A stretch of 64,000 nt of DNA, taken from positions 186,001 to 250,000 of the forward strand of contig JAGFMI010000014.1 in the NCBI GenBank assembly GCA_021030905.1, in the 5' to 3' direction. Under the pieces are notes generated by a model. It searched no databases and was not told the DNA's origin. It was given only the letters and a program-made list of their open reading frames with translations. How positions within the stretch are numbered: position 1 is the first letter of the stretch; every line of letters begins with the position of its first letter. Source of the DNA: Pyrenula massariospora. Lineage: Eukaryota > Ascomycota > Eurotiomycetes > Pyrenulales > Pyrenulaceae. Made by a program: the position numbers and the translations under genes. Positions 44,151 to 56,282 of the stretch are shown piece after piece.

Positions 44151-45638
44151 ACAGGAAGTCAGCCGGAGACAGGTGTGTGCTGCACTGCTGCCCTGCAGAA
44201 AACCTGCTTCGATAAAACGATACTCTTCCCGATAATTGCATCAATTCTAGATGTTCTTTGATATCAAAGTCACATTCGCAAAAATTGGTGAATGCTCAAT
44301 AGCATGCTATAGACCAAACTCATTTAGAGTTCATCCGTGTAGGACATTGGGACCGAAGAAGCTATGAATCGCAGAAGCTGTAAGCTATCGAGCGTTTAGA
44401 CAGCTGATCTAGAGGTCAGCTGCTCCGTACAGAGCTTGGCGTATATTACTAACCTAAAGACAATTAGTTCTATTTCCAGCAAGTGATTCTTGGAAGAACG
44501 AGGCGTAAGTCGGAAGACTAAGCTTTCGAATTGAAAGGAAATGAAAAGTATGGCTTTAACGCCTTCGCATTGGACTTGCCCAGCTGTGAGAGCGTGGGAT
44601 GGGGCCGCGTTGAGAGACGTCCGGAAAATCTTTTGAGGGCAGATTGCAACACGATACGCATAATTTAACAGCTCTAGTATGGTAGGCAAGGTCACTATGC
44701 GAAAGCGTAGATTTTTTGGTTCTAGACGAATAGACAGATCGAAAAGAGCTGCAAAGACGTCGTTTTCACTAATGGCCAGACTCACGTTCTACCAACTTGA
44801 CAGACATCAAGGACTCAACTAGCGCTGAAATATCAATGACGCGAACTTCTAGATGCCGCTATCCGTCTCCTAATCTTGCTACAACCTTTTTTGAAGAGCG
44901 CTCCAGAGGACAAAGCTCATGACGTGCAAGGATCACTCTCCAACAACGCGAAACGCGGTATCCTTCACGCAGCTCTTTCCGCGCCGTCAACAAATCATCC
45001 CTCTTGCCTAGCAGCTTCGGCAAGGTCTTGTCTGTATGCAGCCGGAAACTGCAACCTAAAAACTTGACGCAGGTGCAGCATCACATTCTTAAAACCTGTC
45101 ACTGCGGGATTCTCGAATATGGTTTGTGCCAGAGGCGTGTTTGTCGATGAGGCAGCGGCAGTACTGTTTCGGATTTCAACACCACGCATAGCCTGTCGGA
45201 TTTCGGCCGAGGTGGTGTCAAGAAGACTGACGTCTTGGGGACTCGGTGCAGAATGGAGCACATATGCTCCGTCTCCCAGCACGAATACATTGGAGATTGA
45301 ACTTGCTGGCTCTTGTAGAGTTCTCAATGTGTTGGGGAGGTAATCAGTAGCTGCAGGTTCTCTGGTGCAAGTTCAACTGCGCCAGCAGTCTCTCAGCCAC
45401 GGAATTTTGAGTCTCACGCTTCAAAAAAGAGCTCGTTATCAACCGTGTCGGCTCTCTGTGTCGGATGGATGATGGATTATGAGGCTGTGAAAGAATTCTT
45501 TTGCTTTAACACGAACTTGCATGTCCTTCATCTCTTGCTGGGGTTCCTGAGCACGCACCAATTGTTGATGTACAGCGAGGCACTTTTATCAGGGGTCACG
45601 ACGCATTTGATTTTGGGCACTAGCGCCCGTCCAGCTCG
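44151..45638. other. Interval with unassigned minus-strand fragments
   Basis: Minus-strand ORF 44396-44785 has no ATG start. A minus-strand segment at about 45470-45600 (VHQQLVRAQEPQQEMKDMQV) looks like coiled coil, possibly gene debris. The fragment at 44995-45380 is listed separately. Confidence 0.3.
44995..45380 (-). pseudogene. Unrecognised exon-like fragment
   Basis: A minus-strand frame with protein-like composition: ISNVFVLGDGAYVLHSA, then a Thr/Ala-rich segment, then FKNVMLHLRQVFRLQFPAAY and a stop at 44995. NVFVLGDxA is reminiscent of the C-terminal FAD-binding strand of pyridine-nucleotide oxidoreductases, but the rest does not clearly fit. There is no ATG at the 5' end and a TGA limits it at about 45380, so it is an exon of an unresolved gene or a relic. 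Confidence 0.25.
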
Positions 45639-46636
45639 TCATTGGATGTGCCACCACTTCTGATGCACAGCTTTGCAGTCTGGCGCTCGGTCGGCTCGAC
45701 TGAGCTGGAATGCGGCAGAGCCTTTACCTTTAGCCATCTGGAGCAGGCCGTCTACCACTGCTTGTGCCCCGTCTCGAGAATTACACGCCTTCTCAAGCAA
45801 GGAGATATATTCACGAGCAGTGGCTTCGACTTCCTTCATACTCTTGCCATTGCTTCCCTCCTCGGCTTCTTCTTCTTCTTGTCCATGTTCGACTTGTACT
45901 TGGTCATCGACATCGTTATTATCGTTGGGATCATCTCGACCGGCAGTAGCCTCGGCTGCTTGACCCATGAACCTCGATGGATGGGGATTTGGAAACTGAG
46001 TACTAATCATTAGCTGTGGAAGCTGACCGAGAACTTTAGATGGCTGAATGAGAAATGACTTACGTATCTGAGTGCCGCAATCATTTTGGCGATTTCGGTG
46101 ATCCACCTGTGTTCTGCGTCAGTGATTGTGCGATTGAAGTATTTCCCTTTTCATCCCCGGTGTTCAGGTAAGAGGCGCAGAGTAGCTTACATGTCCTCAA
46201 GTTTATTGTACTCAACGTCCTCTGCCCCCTTGACCTTTTTCCTCATGGTCACCGTAATCCAATCATTCGCTTCCGATTGCCAGACGTTGAGACGTTCACC
46301 CGGAGGTCGAACGTAAGTACGAGCCAGATGATAGCATTCGGACTCGCCGCCTCTATTGAGTAGCCCGCGCCGGGTCTTCTTGTTAACATCACGTCGTAGG
46401 TCTTCAAGAAAACGGCGGCGTCGCTTGCTGTAGACGCCGATCTTTGGCAACGCAGACTTGACGGTGTCTAATTCCGGCAAAATTTGGATGTCTGCGTTCT
46501 GGACTCTAGTAGTGAGACCAGCACCAGAATATGTAGCTACAGGCAGATCTGGAGGGGGCTCAGCAGCCCCGCGTTGATTTGCAGCCTGACTTCCTTTGCA
46601 GCTTCCAGTGGAAGGTCGGGGGGTTTTCGCTACCAA
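45639..46636 (-). CDS. Family 1 member C, start codon unresolved
   Basis: Exon 1 ends at 46191 after two codon bases, the 43-base micro-exon is 46106-46064 (WITEIAKMIAALRY) and the last exon is 46013-45639; introns are 84 and 50 bases. Counting from the TTG at 46636 the product is 287 aa. The exon 1 domain starts ADIQILPELDTVKSALPKIG and has ARTYVRPPGERLNVWQSEANDW, the core motif with a W-x6-W spacing instead of W-x4-W. The tail is very acidic, with AREYISLLEKACNSRDGAQ and then DGLLQMAKGKGSAAFQLSR, which has clear counterparts in B and E. The frame is open to about 46710 with no ATG; the position equivalent to the ATG of D (MVRT...) is a TTG here (LVAKT...). Either the start was lost or a small upstream exon exists. 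Confidence 0.6.
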
Positions 46637-48769
46637 GCACTTGTGTCGTGGCAGGAGGTGGAATAGGAATTGAATGCGCTCAGTTGGAGCTGAAACTGCT
46701 TCACACGTCTATTTCAAGGCAACGAAGAGTCCATTTTCGACTAGAAGATTACTAAAAGTCAGTTCCCGCATAATAGTGTGTCCCGCTGAAATGACTTACT
46801 GGTAATAAACATTCTCTCGAAGCTGCGATTCCTTGCATGCGGTCATAATGGCCGCTGGCGAGCACTCGTGCCTTCAGAATAACTTTCAATCTTCACTGTC
46901 AATGAATTATCCGCATAGACATCTAGTTGACATACTTGCACGACGTTCATTCTCTTGAGTACCCAAGACCGAGCTGAATGGTACCGAAAGGAATGCTCGG
47001 CCGGGTTTTGATCGTCTTTCAAAAGTTCAGGACGTTCTTGACGATATTCTGATCATCGTTAATGGTGCGTTGCTGGCTGTTGAAGCGACCACAGCAGTCT
47101 CAGGGCATTTTTTGGCCAAAATTTGTATGGATGGATTTCGAGCTGTAGAAAGTATCTTGATAAGATGTACATGATGGAGACAGATCAGATCTAGCGTCTC
47201 GCAGTAGGAATTTGGTACTATCTTATTGATAATGAAATGTAGCTGGACAAAAGAGATGGTTGTGAAAGCTTACAACCGCATCTTCATCGATTTGGGAGGA
47301 GCATTCAGGCAATCAATGTTGAAGTTGGTGAGAACATTTTGCTCTGCCCAGGGCTGGGATGTATCAGGCCTTTTATACCCAGGGACGGATGGATGATTCC
47401 CGTCTTCCGATCCAAACTCCCTCAAATCACTTGTGTTCATCGTTCACCACATTAGCGTCTTACATCACTTGCCACGCATGACCATGTCCGGACCCACTGC
47501 ACGGGTCTAAATAGCACGTCTTATCCTTTTATTTCCGATAAATGTGTCACATATTTGTTGTCACATGCGAGTGACGTAGGCGAGTGAAATCAGCACAATG
47601 CGCACTAAACAGCGTTTCAGAGATTGCACTTCCTCGCAGGAGACTCAACCGCCCAGTACTGGAGAGAGCCTTCATGGTGACCTCGTAGACTACGGTGTCA
47701 CATATCTCGTAACCTGTCGACAGCGCAGATGCAGCTCGGAACCCCTGCACAACATTGTAACTAGACATCATCATAGAATTAGATGTCCGTGCAAGCATAG
47801 GTGTAGGCTCACGAAACCCTTCAAAAGAGTTTCCGATGCCAGTCAATCTAGTGGTTGGAATTTGGTGCAGTGGTTAGCTGCCTCAAGCTCGGTGTAATTC
47901 CCGATAGAAGGACTTCAGATGTAACAACCTACAAGACATGACTTTGAGATAAACGTACCTAGGCGTACGTTGAGAAACTAAAACCAGAAATGGTGTGAGC
48001 AAGCGGCGGCGATTCAAGCGTGGCTTGAAAATGCTGCGCGCGTTGTTGAAATAGAAAGTGACCTACATCATGCGAGAGTAAGATCATGCATGTGCATCTC
48101 TCGTTGAACGAGATGGCAGCTATGAGCACGACGTTCGTGACATACCTAGTCCTCTCAATTCCGCATCCCCGACAAGCCTCAAGAACTTCAAGATGTTGTA
48201 TTCTTCTCTTTGAGAGACCGATGCAGCCAAGGCAACTATTCCAGCTTGTATCTTCGATCAAAGAGCACCGTGCTGAGCGGACAAGAACATAGACATTATC
48301 AAATCTAAATTCTGAATCGCTACGAGCGAAGATAGGCCGAGCGATGTGTCTAGAGCGAAGTGTATATTACAGCCAGCTATACATGAAACCTATGTCCTAC
48401 TCTGTACGCGTTTGCTATGCCCCAGCTCAGACCTCAGGGCGTCAATTAACAGACACTCTCAACTGAGATTCCCTCTAATAGACATGCCCGCATGCTCCTG
48501 ATAGGTCTCAATTCTCCACACCACTCTAAGGACTGGATATATTCTGGATGCTTCACTTCCGTTGGCATACTGCTGATTTGTGCTCTAACAACCATTTTTC
48601 CTACCTTTTAAGTCCCAGTAGGAACCATTTGCTGGCTTTAATTGCCTTCGTAGGTGACTTGAGGAGTTCAACCCTCTGATCCTTTGCATGGGCCGCATGA
48701 CTCTATTTTGAAAACTAAACTGCTAAGGGAAAGTATCATGCGGTACTGACCGGATGTCACTTATTGATT
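46637..48769. other. Gene-poor interval
   Basis: No supported gene. Minus-strand ORFs at 47547-47846 and 47959-48261 have protein-like composition but no ATG starts or consistent splice junctions. The second contains VLEACRGCGIERTRYV, faintly like the C-x-x-C segment of family 2; see the rejected list. Confidence 0.35.
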
Positions 48770-49135
48770 ATGACCAGATGCATGGAGATATACGTCTATG
48801 GGCAGGCCCATGAGAGTTCAGATAGGACAAGAATCCTTAGCCTGGTCGAAGCAGGAGAGCTTTCCATCGATCTATATACGGAATCTTATTTTCAAAGGCC
48901 ATGGGTTGTGCTCAAGACCGTTACCCTCTTCGATGATGCACATTACTTTACCGTTTTTATCGAGACCATGCTATACACACAGTTCAATGATTTATGGATA
49001 AACTGTTCCCAAGTAAAACGCCGCGGCTGGATTCTAGCACTACCTTGTTTGACGATGGCAGGGGCTAAGGTAGATCTTAAAGTAGGACTCGGCTATCATG
49101 AATCGATGAGGAAGATACAGATAGATCTGTCCTAA
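48770..49135 (+). pseudogene. Family 2 relic K
   Basis: An open frame from the ATG at 48770 encodes about 121 residues. TRCMEIYVYGQAHES corresponds to the C-x-x-C-M segment of gene I (one Cys retained), HYFTVFIETMLY matches the YYLSEIYYEALV region, and YHESMRKIQIDLS matches the YHESMMNIWIDFY of pseudogene J. About 100 residues present in I between these points are missing or unrecognisable, and there is no exon 1. I read this as a deleted and diverged copy. Confidence 0.45.
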
Positions 49136-51182
49136 TCGAATCGAAACAGTAAAGGGCTCAAGACTTGGCTTGGAATACATCGGCGAAGTTCGGCCGTGTT
49201 GACTGGCCCCCACGCACACTCTGATGACGCTTCTTCTTCTGTGAAGAAGCCTGTTAACACCACCTCGATCATTCCAGTAGTAATCTCCAGAAGAAACTTC
49301 TGTCTACTGGGAGGCTCCACCGAGAGCGGAGTCTGCACTGAATTCTGAGGACGCCAAAGGTACGAATATTCTGTGCAAGGACTAAAACCGTCGGCCAACC
49401 TGGGCCACATTTAGGCGCACTTCACGGGTACTGATTTGACTGGTTAAGAGTGCCACTTTACTTTCGGCTGCACTTATTGTGCTCCGTCATGTATGTCGAT
49501 GACCAGACACTGACTGTCTGGTGGCTGCCGCTCATGCTCAGGTCGGAAAGGCAGCGCGGAATATTGCAAAACCTCTACCATACCTACCATGACGTGAGAG
49601 TCATAGAAATGTAGTACAAGATTTTCTCGGAGTCACAGGGGAGATGAGGCTATAAGGACTAGGGAGTAGATTGCATTCGAGTTCGATGTAGATGGAGACG
49701 GAGATGGAGGCGGAGATGGAGGCGGAGATGGAGACGTCAAGGGGCTCGGGAAACCTTCCACTTCGCTGAAGATTTCGATAGAAACAACGTTCTAACAATG
49801 CTCGCTTCTTGCTTCGTTTTTGTCCTTGAGGACTAATACGCTTTACAAGGCATCTCGAACAAATGACTAGATTGCTCGCAAGGTTTCTTGTTGCCTGTTA
49901 CAAGGAGTGTGTCCGTGCAGTAAAAAGTACAGTCCCCAATTCTGAGATTATGGAGTAAAAATGTTACCAGCTGCCGCAGCTCGGGATCGAACTACAGCTC
50001 TGTACCCACTTCACTCTGGGCAGCTTCAACACAGCTGAATACGGAAGATATCCGACGACCCTGAAATTGCAAAAAGACAACTTCAACCTACCAAGATTCA
50101 CGGTGCTAAGGAACGTTGAGTGCCAGTAGATACCTACCAGCTGTTCGAAAGCTATGGATGTAGAGGGTGGCCCTTTTCAGGGCGGCCGACGAGGAGGTGA
50201 GGCTGTCCCCAGAGACTAGAAACTCCGGCTCTGAGTCAAACTCATTGCCAGCTAGGCCATCTCCCCTGACAGGCTGAAGCCGATGTCAAGCTTAACTACC
50301 TACCAAGCTTGACTAGTGAGATATATACCTTTCGTTTTCTTGCTACACCCAGTTTCAGTAACCGAGACTTTCATTCCTCATCCTCATTGTTCGAGAATCA
50401 CTGTCATCTGCGCTTATGCGCTCTAAGGTTTCCTTTGCTAAGTTACCCGCTTTTCTGTGCTCTCTTCCCTCCCCACAACATATTGTCTGTAACAGTCCTT
50501 GACAGTGGAACTTCGGGTCCTGTCTAGTTTTCGCAGCATTATCGCCAATTATAGCAATGACATTCGGCAAAGGCTCAGAAATGGGCAGTTTGCACCAGCG
50601 CTGACAGGGTTGATCAATTTATAACTCGTTGCCTCATTCTCTGAGCCAAACTCTAACAGAACTACTTACATCCATTTCCTTCTCTCGGTAACACCCAGAT
50701 AGCGTCTCATTTGATCAAATCAGAGTAAACAATGCAACACAAAACACAAGCCCTTTGTCATCCTCATAGGCCCAAACTTTCTGCGTCTTTCAGGATTGCT
50801 CGAAATTGGCTAACTTTTCCAGGCTTGATGGCTCCGCAATTTTTTGTCCAAACGTCCGCCTAATGATCACGAAGTTAGCCTTCTATGTTTTCTATTGGTG
50901 CGTAGCTTTCTGGTGTGAAAAGCCTCGTCACCGTGCTTCACACAAAAGAATGTGTGAACTACGATTTGTGCTCGATAGTGAATCCCAAGACTGGGCCTTA
51001 TCGCCATAAGTATCCCTCGATCCCCCAGTGTTGTTGCCGGTTGTTATCTGGTCCACGCACGAGATTTTTATGCTTGCCAACACAAATTGCCTCTATCTCC
51101 TACTGTCATCAAGATCCAGACTCTTTCCCACAGTATTATCCATCCTTATCTCACTTTCGACCATTAAGATCTGCCAACAAGC
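49136..51182. other. Intergenic interval with minisatellite
   Basis: No supported gene. It contains a 12-base minisatellite (about 49688-49736) and, near 49980-50270, sequences with short tRNA B-box-like motifs that do not fold as tRNAs. Confidence 0.4.
49688..49736 (+). repeat. 12-base minisatellite
   Basis: About four copies of a unit like GGAGATGGAGRC in tandem, purine-only on the plus strand. It is not within a supported gene. Confidence 0.85.
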
Positions 51183-52306
51183 ATGGTGAGAACTAGGACT
51201 GGCGCTACGAGTGTTGCGCCTGGTACAGCCGAAAATACAAATGCCACACCGCCCGTGTTCTTAGATGATCCAGGGAATTACGAGAGTGATTTAGTATCCA
51301 ATGCACCTGGCTTCCGTCTGGAAATCCTAATCAACACACCGAAAGTCTGGCCACGGCTCAAAAAAATCGGCGTCAGGTATAGCCGTCGATCCAACTTTGT
51401 TCGCCACCTTCGGACCGTTATGCTTTCGCAGTCTTACTTCCGTTTGCTCTGGGATGGGGGCGATGCAAATTTTACGAACCTAGCAAGGAAATATGTACAT
51501 CGATATGACAAGATTGTATGGGGCAAAAAGGACTGGATTCAGCTGGCTATGAAGGCAAATTTTAATAGCGAGGATGAAACTGTGTCTAGCTCTACCGAGA
51601 AGCTGTAAGGCCCTGCAAACTCCCCGATAGGCAATACCGGCGCTGAGTATGAACACTGACAACTCGACATAGAATTATCCAGGAACTGGCCAAGATTATC
51701 GAGGACCTCCGCTCGGTAAGAAAGACCTTTCATATTGTCTCCATAAAACTTGAACCTGACCTGTGGCCTCCCTAGATCATTCCTGCCCGGCCAGCGGACT
51801 TGAGAAACCGAGCTGTGAGACGCAACGGCGTGAGAGGACCAGCAAAGACGATCTTGTGCAATACCCCAGGATCGAGATCGCGAATCCCTCAAGACTCGGA
51901 TGACTACGAGGTTAGAGACTTCAACAATGTCGGAGACCAAGCTGGCAACACCGGTCAAGATCCGCCAAAAGAGCCTTCTGAAGCTGAGCTCCTGACAACC
52001 GCCGAAGTGGAATCTGGTAAAATCGAGGCGATTGTGAAAAGATTTAAGACGCAGCTTGAAAGCCTGTACGATACAATTGACAATATGGTGCAGGCATGGC
52101 ATGATGCGGAGGACAGATTCCTCGAGATGCAAGAAGAGTTCGGTGATGCAGAGTCACTGTTGGAAATGCACCGCAACTCCCTCGACCGTGATGTCAGCAC
52201 GTGGTATGACATGGAGGACCGCCTCCTTGAGACCTCCAAGACACATGGCGATGAGGTATATCAACGTCTTTGCAGGTTCTCCTTGGAACATCGGCGTAAT
52301 TGGTAG
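51183..52306 (+). CDS. Family 1 member D, unknown function
   Basis: The clearest complete family 1 gene. Exons 51183-51604, 51673-51715 and 51776-52306 (introns 68 and 60 bases) give 331 aa. Exon 1 has a 40-residue disordered leader beginning MVRTRTGATS, then the domain: FRLEILINTPKVWPRLKKIG, NFVRHLRTVM, and the core ARKYVHRYDKIVWGKKDW. It ends after CT of a Leu codon. The 43-base micro-exon encodes IIQELAKIIEDLRS, a Leu/Ile-patterned amphipathic helix. The last exon encodes a basic segment (PADLRNRAVRRNGVRG) and then coiled coil with a 34-residue internal duplication (WHDAEDRFLEMQEEFGDAES and WYDMEDRLLETSKTHGDEVY). No signal peptide or membrane segment. Role unknown; coiled coil suggests oligomerisation or protein binding. 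Confidence 0.8.
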
Positions 52307-53009
52307 ACGTATTTGCATCGAGCCACCGCTACTTTTGGCGGTGCATGCATGAATGGAAGGAAGACTGAACTTTAAGAGACGGCTTTGCAGTCTACGAATG
52401 CAGGGTAATGGCCATTAGTTCGCATCTTTGTCTAGATACTTGCGGAGGTACTCTGTTGGCGAAAATGAGACAAAGACTTCGACGTGAGTAGCTTAATTGA
52501 ATGCGAGCCTCGCAGTATAGTAGATGTCAATCGCGATTAATGCTTTTCTTCACTCCGACTTTCGTGGACCGCAACTCTAGATGAGGCATAACTTTGAAAG
52601 AGATTCTCTAAGTAGACGTTAGAGACATTCTTCCCTCCACACCGTAGTCTTGTAACTAGGTTCGAAACTGCAATCTTGCCATCATAAGTCCGGTAACCTC
52701 AGAGTTGAGGTCGGCGAGTGGTGGCGGATAGGCAGGTTTAGAGGCATATTGGGGGCTTTGGCAAGGGAAGAATTGGGCTGGGAAAGACGTCAAATGGTAA
52801 TTGAGTGCGAATGCACCGTACAGGTGGCCCGGGGTAAGCTAAACTAAGTATACTAAAGTCTTTGTCTGTGTCCCCCAAAGAACCAATCGTCTAAACCAAT
52901 AATGACATGGGTCGATCAATGATCACTGTCGCTCATCGCGAGATTGGGAATCCGTCAGGCGATCTCTTCATCCTATTACTTTCTCGCACCCCTGAGTTGA
53001 GATCTTAGC
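52307..53009. other. Convergent intergenic interval between D and E
   Basis: Contains the 3' ends of two convergent family 1 genes. No ORF of note and no obvious repeat. Confidence 0.5.
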
Positions 53010-54014
53010 TCATCCTACGTGGCTTCTAAGCCGAGATTCCCCGATTGAAGCTTTGACCATTTCGAACACGGCATCACCTTCGTCTTTGGCTTCTCGAAGC
53101 AGCTCATCTATCTTGCTCTGAGCGCCATCTATCTTGCTCTGAGCGTCATCTATCTTACTCTGAGCGGCGTCTCGCTTCCTGAGCGCCTCCTTTAGCGGGA
53201 CGATATACTCGTTGACGAAGGCTTGGACGGACTCGGTGTTCTTTTTGAAATCTTCTTGGCCGAGGATGGAGTCCAGGTCTCGCTGAAGGTAACCTTTTAT
53301 CACTTGCTTAAGAGCAAGAAGTTCTGGAGGAGAAAAAGATTCTGAGGAAGAACGAAGGTTTTCCGCAAGGGTGAGAGAACCAACTCCCGGAATAGGACTT
53401 GGAGAAACATCCATTGCGTCGTTCATCGCCACGTCGCCGATAGGCTGATCTATAGTTACTGCGTTCAGAGGCATAGTATATGCAGTTTGGGCATCCATAT
53501 ACAGAGGCAAAGGTATGACGCGCCTGGCTTCGCATTCCTGCAATCGTCCGTTCATGTCAGCATTGAATGTATTCCAGCTTTTAAGAGGCTTTACCTGACG
53601 ACGCTCGCTAATGAGGGTCCCCAAAACCATCACCAAGCTGATCGCAGATGACAATTAGAACTCGTACTCTTGCTCAATGCTGAAAAGAACTTACCAATCT
53701 CTCTGATCGAGGTTTTGATACCACGCTTTCGCTGCAGGAGTCGCCCAGTTCGTGTGGCCCCAGGCTATCGCGCCACCGTGATCAATGTAGTATTCTGCCA
53801 CGCCGTCTTCATCATCCTCCTGGAACATCTCATAACACTCATCTGATGCCGTGACAGCGTAACCTAAATGTCCAAGGAAAGCTTCCTGGCTTGTGAGCTG
53901 TTGAAAGCCAAGCTCTTGAAGGCCTTCATCATCGATGTTGCATTCGAGAGAAAGAGTAGCGTGTACTACTCCATGACCTGTGCCGTAATGTTGTACATCA
54001 TTTTCAGACGCCAT
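53010..54014 (-). CDS. Family 1 member E, unknown function
   Basis: Exons 54014-53695, 53637-53595 and 53537-53010, both introns 57 bases, give 296 aa. Exon 1 starts MASENDVQHYG; the domain is HATLSLECNIDDEGLQELGF, then FLGHLG, then the core AEYYIDHGGAIAWGHTNW. It ends after TG of a Cys codon. The 43-base micro-exon encodes LVMVLGTLISERRQ. The tail has a Pro/Met-rich acidic stretch, a Ser-rich segment (ENLRSSSESFSPPEL) and a coiled coil that contains three exact-phase heptad repeats (AQSKIDD, AQSKIDG, AQSKIDE) encoded by a 21-base tandem repeat, ending DELLREAKDEGDAVFEMVK. E and F are each other's closest relatives in the window. No targeting signal visible. Confidence 0.8.
53106..53168 (-). 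repeat. 21-base tandem repeat, three copies
   Basis: Units at 53106-53126, 53127-53147 and 53148-53168 (plus-strand form ATCTATCTTGCTCTGAGCG plus two bases) encode the heptads AQSKIDx in member E. The units differ by only a few bases, so the expansion is recent. Confidence 0.95.
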
Positions 54015-56282
54015 GATGATAGATCCCGAAGGAGGGGAAATAATTGGGCTTCAACGTTGATTGTGTAGTTGTGTAGCAGAGGGAATCAAGGCGTACAAGA
54101 AATGAGAAATCTGGAATCTATCTATTGGGTCTAAGATCCAAGCGACCAACTTCACCACGAGAGAGGGATCACTTTAAAGTGCTAGCTGCTAGAAAGGGCT
54201 TAGTGAAATGATAGGTTCATATAAAGAATGGCGGAGAACACAAGTGATGCACAGCCACATCGGTGCCGCGAAGATCAATTTGTCCTCGAACTTATCAATG
54301 GCCCAGACCAATCGCAACACTTGAAAAGTTCTGATATAAGTTACTCGGCTGATAAAGACAGCATGCTACGCACCAATCCTACATAACAAGAAAATTTCGC
54401 GAACACGTGTCACTTATACCGTCCACTTTCTTTGTAAATATGTCACTGACAGAACGAGAAAGCACAGGAAATTAAAGAAGACCATGATCGTTCGGCTCTC
54501 CTTTATACGAGACCATGATCGCCATGCCAGGGAGTAGGTCTACACTCTGAGAAGTACGACCTGAAGATATTTTACTGTTTCACAAGATGTTCAAAAGCAT
54601 CTCTTCTCAGCAGAAGGTGATTTCCAAGGTCAAAGGAGTTAGTTGCGATATTTTCCGGAACAAGGCTTCCAGACATTAAAACACCCTCAACGGTGCTTGC
54701 TATCCTGTTAATTTCTCTTGCCAAAATATCAGAACCGCATGATGAACGGGAGAATGAGAGCCATAATTACAAGACCGTCTACCGCTCCAAGGAGGGTGTT
54801 CATGGAACAGTCTCAGCAGAAGTGATGTTGTCCCCCAAGCCAAACGGTTATAAAGTCGGAACAGAATGCTACTGAAGAAAACTCTCTTTCCGTGCCACTC
54901 TAAAGCAGGTCTACCAAGGTCCATCAATGCCGTCCTGTACATTTCAAGCTTAGAGTAGAGAATTTTACAGCCGGGTTCTGTCGGTCCTGAATTCCAATCT
55001 TTACGCCAATGTCTCGTCGAGGCGAATCTATAGCCTTTTAGCGCGAGATTCAATAATCCTGCCCGTCCAATAGGTAGTCCAATACTCAAGTCTTTCTACA
55101 CACGAAGTACAAGGGCGATTGCCACATTCGTAAGAGTTGAATGTGGACAAAAGCTCTCGATTCCTCGATTTATATTTTCGTTATCAAACGGGTCATGGAT
55201 ACGTAAATCTTCATATTGGCATGCCATGATTGCATAGCTATGCGTAATAATACATCCTTGAACCTTTCATTCATCCCGACAGCGTACTTAGACTCTCCAT
55301 GAAGTCATTGCTCATTACTTTCGTGTGTCTCTTCCGCCTGAGAGTTTACAGAGAGCCCTTGAAACGGCGACGGCAACGGGCAAAGCATGTTAGCGAAGTG
55401 TTTCCCGCCGAGACAGCTCGACCTATGTCCGGATCGTCGCGAGAGCCGCATGCTGGACACCTGTCTAGAGCGATCCCGAGATACTAAAGTAACCCGTGTG
55501 TACCTCATCGACCACTTGGTCCCACACTTCGCTGCCATCTCAGACTGATCTACACAGTGTATTGTATCATGAAATTAAGACTCCGCCTCAACGAAAGCTC
55601 TACGAAAGGGGATATAAAGAGTTCGCTTAAAAAATACTAAGCAGCACGGCCATGTATTTTGAGCCACCTTGCCAGCCCTGGAGGTGCGAGGCATGAGAGT
55701 GGTCTTGTGCGCGTTGACTTAGGAAGCCATCATTTCATGCACGTCTGTTGGTGTGGGTAATAATCACCGATTGGAAAATGCTCCATCCAGCACGCAGGAC
55801 TGCTGTTCTCAAATAGTCGCGGCACTAGGTTGGGTGTGTCTTGCGGACATGGGATCCTACGGTAGAGCGGAGTACGGAAGCTCAAGGTCACATCTCTAGG
55901 GCAAGGATGAAGTGAGATAGTGATCCAGGGTGAGATGATCAACTTTCAATAAGTGCCTGAAGGACACAGCTGACGCTAAGAGAATAACTATCATAGCTAT
56001 GCCATGTGTCCCACATAGAGCAGACATCCCCAATATTAACGAAACGGAACAAGGAATCTTCTCCATTAGACCGCCGCTTTGAAACCAAAATGACATCCAC
56101 ACTCTTTGCTGAACAGTTCGTTTGACGCCACTGTTTATGAACCATAAGTCTTCGTCTAGCATCCAGAACTTTCTCCACGGTTTCGGTGTTTCACTGCGGA
56201 CACTGAGTCGTCGATGCTGCATAGATCAAACATCGGCAATTATACTTCGGAATGAAATTCGGATCACAAAGCCAAATACTGA
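54015..56282. other. Gene-poor interval, 2.3 kb
   Basis: No supported gene. Minus-strand ORFs at 54700-55089 and 55896-56222 have no motif or splice support. The part up to about 54300 is presumably the promoter of member E. Confidence 0.4.

Noticed and set aside
44396-44785. 129-codon minus-strand ORF, possibly a family 1 domain
   Set aside because: It opens with GTG, lacks the A-x-x-Y ... W-x4-W core and has no micro-exon downstream.
47959-48261. Minus-strand ORF with VLEACRGCGIERTRYV resembling the C-x-x-C start of family 2 exon 2
   Set aside because: No Met follows the second Cys, none of the later family 2 segments are present, and the ORF has no ATG.
49970-50030. tRNA-like B-box (GTAGTTCGATCCC on the minus strand); similar motifs near 27790, 50240 and 58845
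   Set aside because: The T-stem and acceptor stem do not pair and no matching D-arm lies at the right distance, so these are not functional tRNA genes; at most they are tRNA-derived relics.
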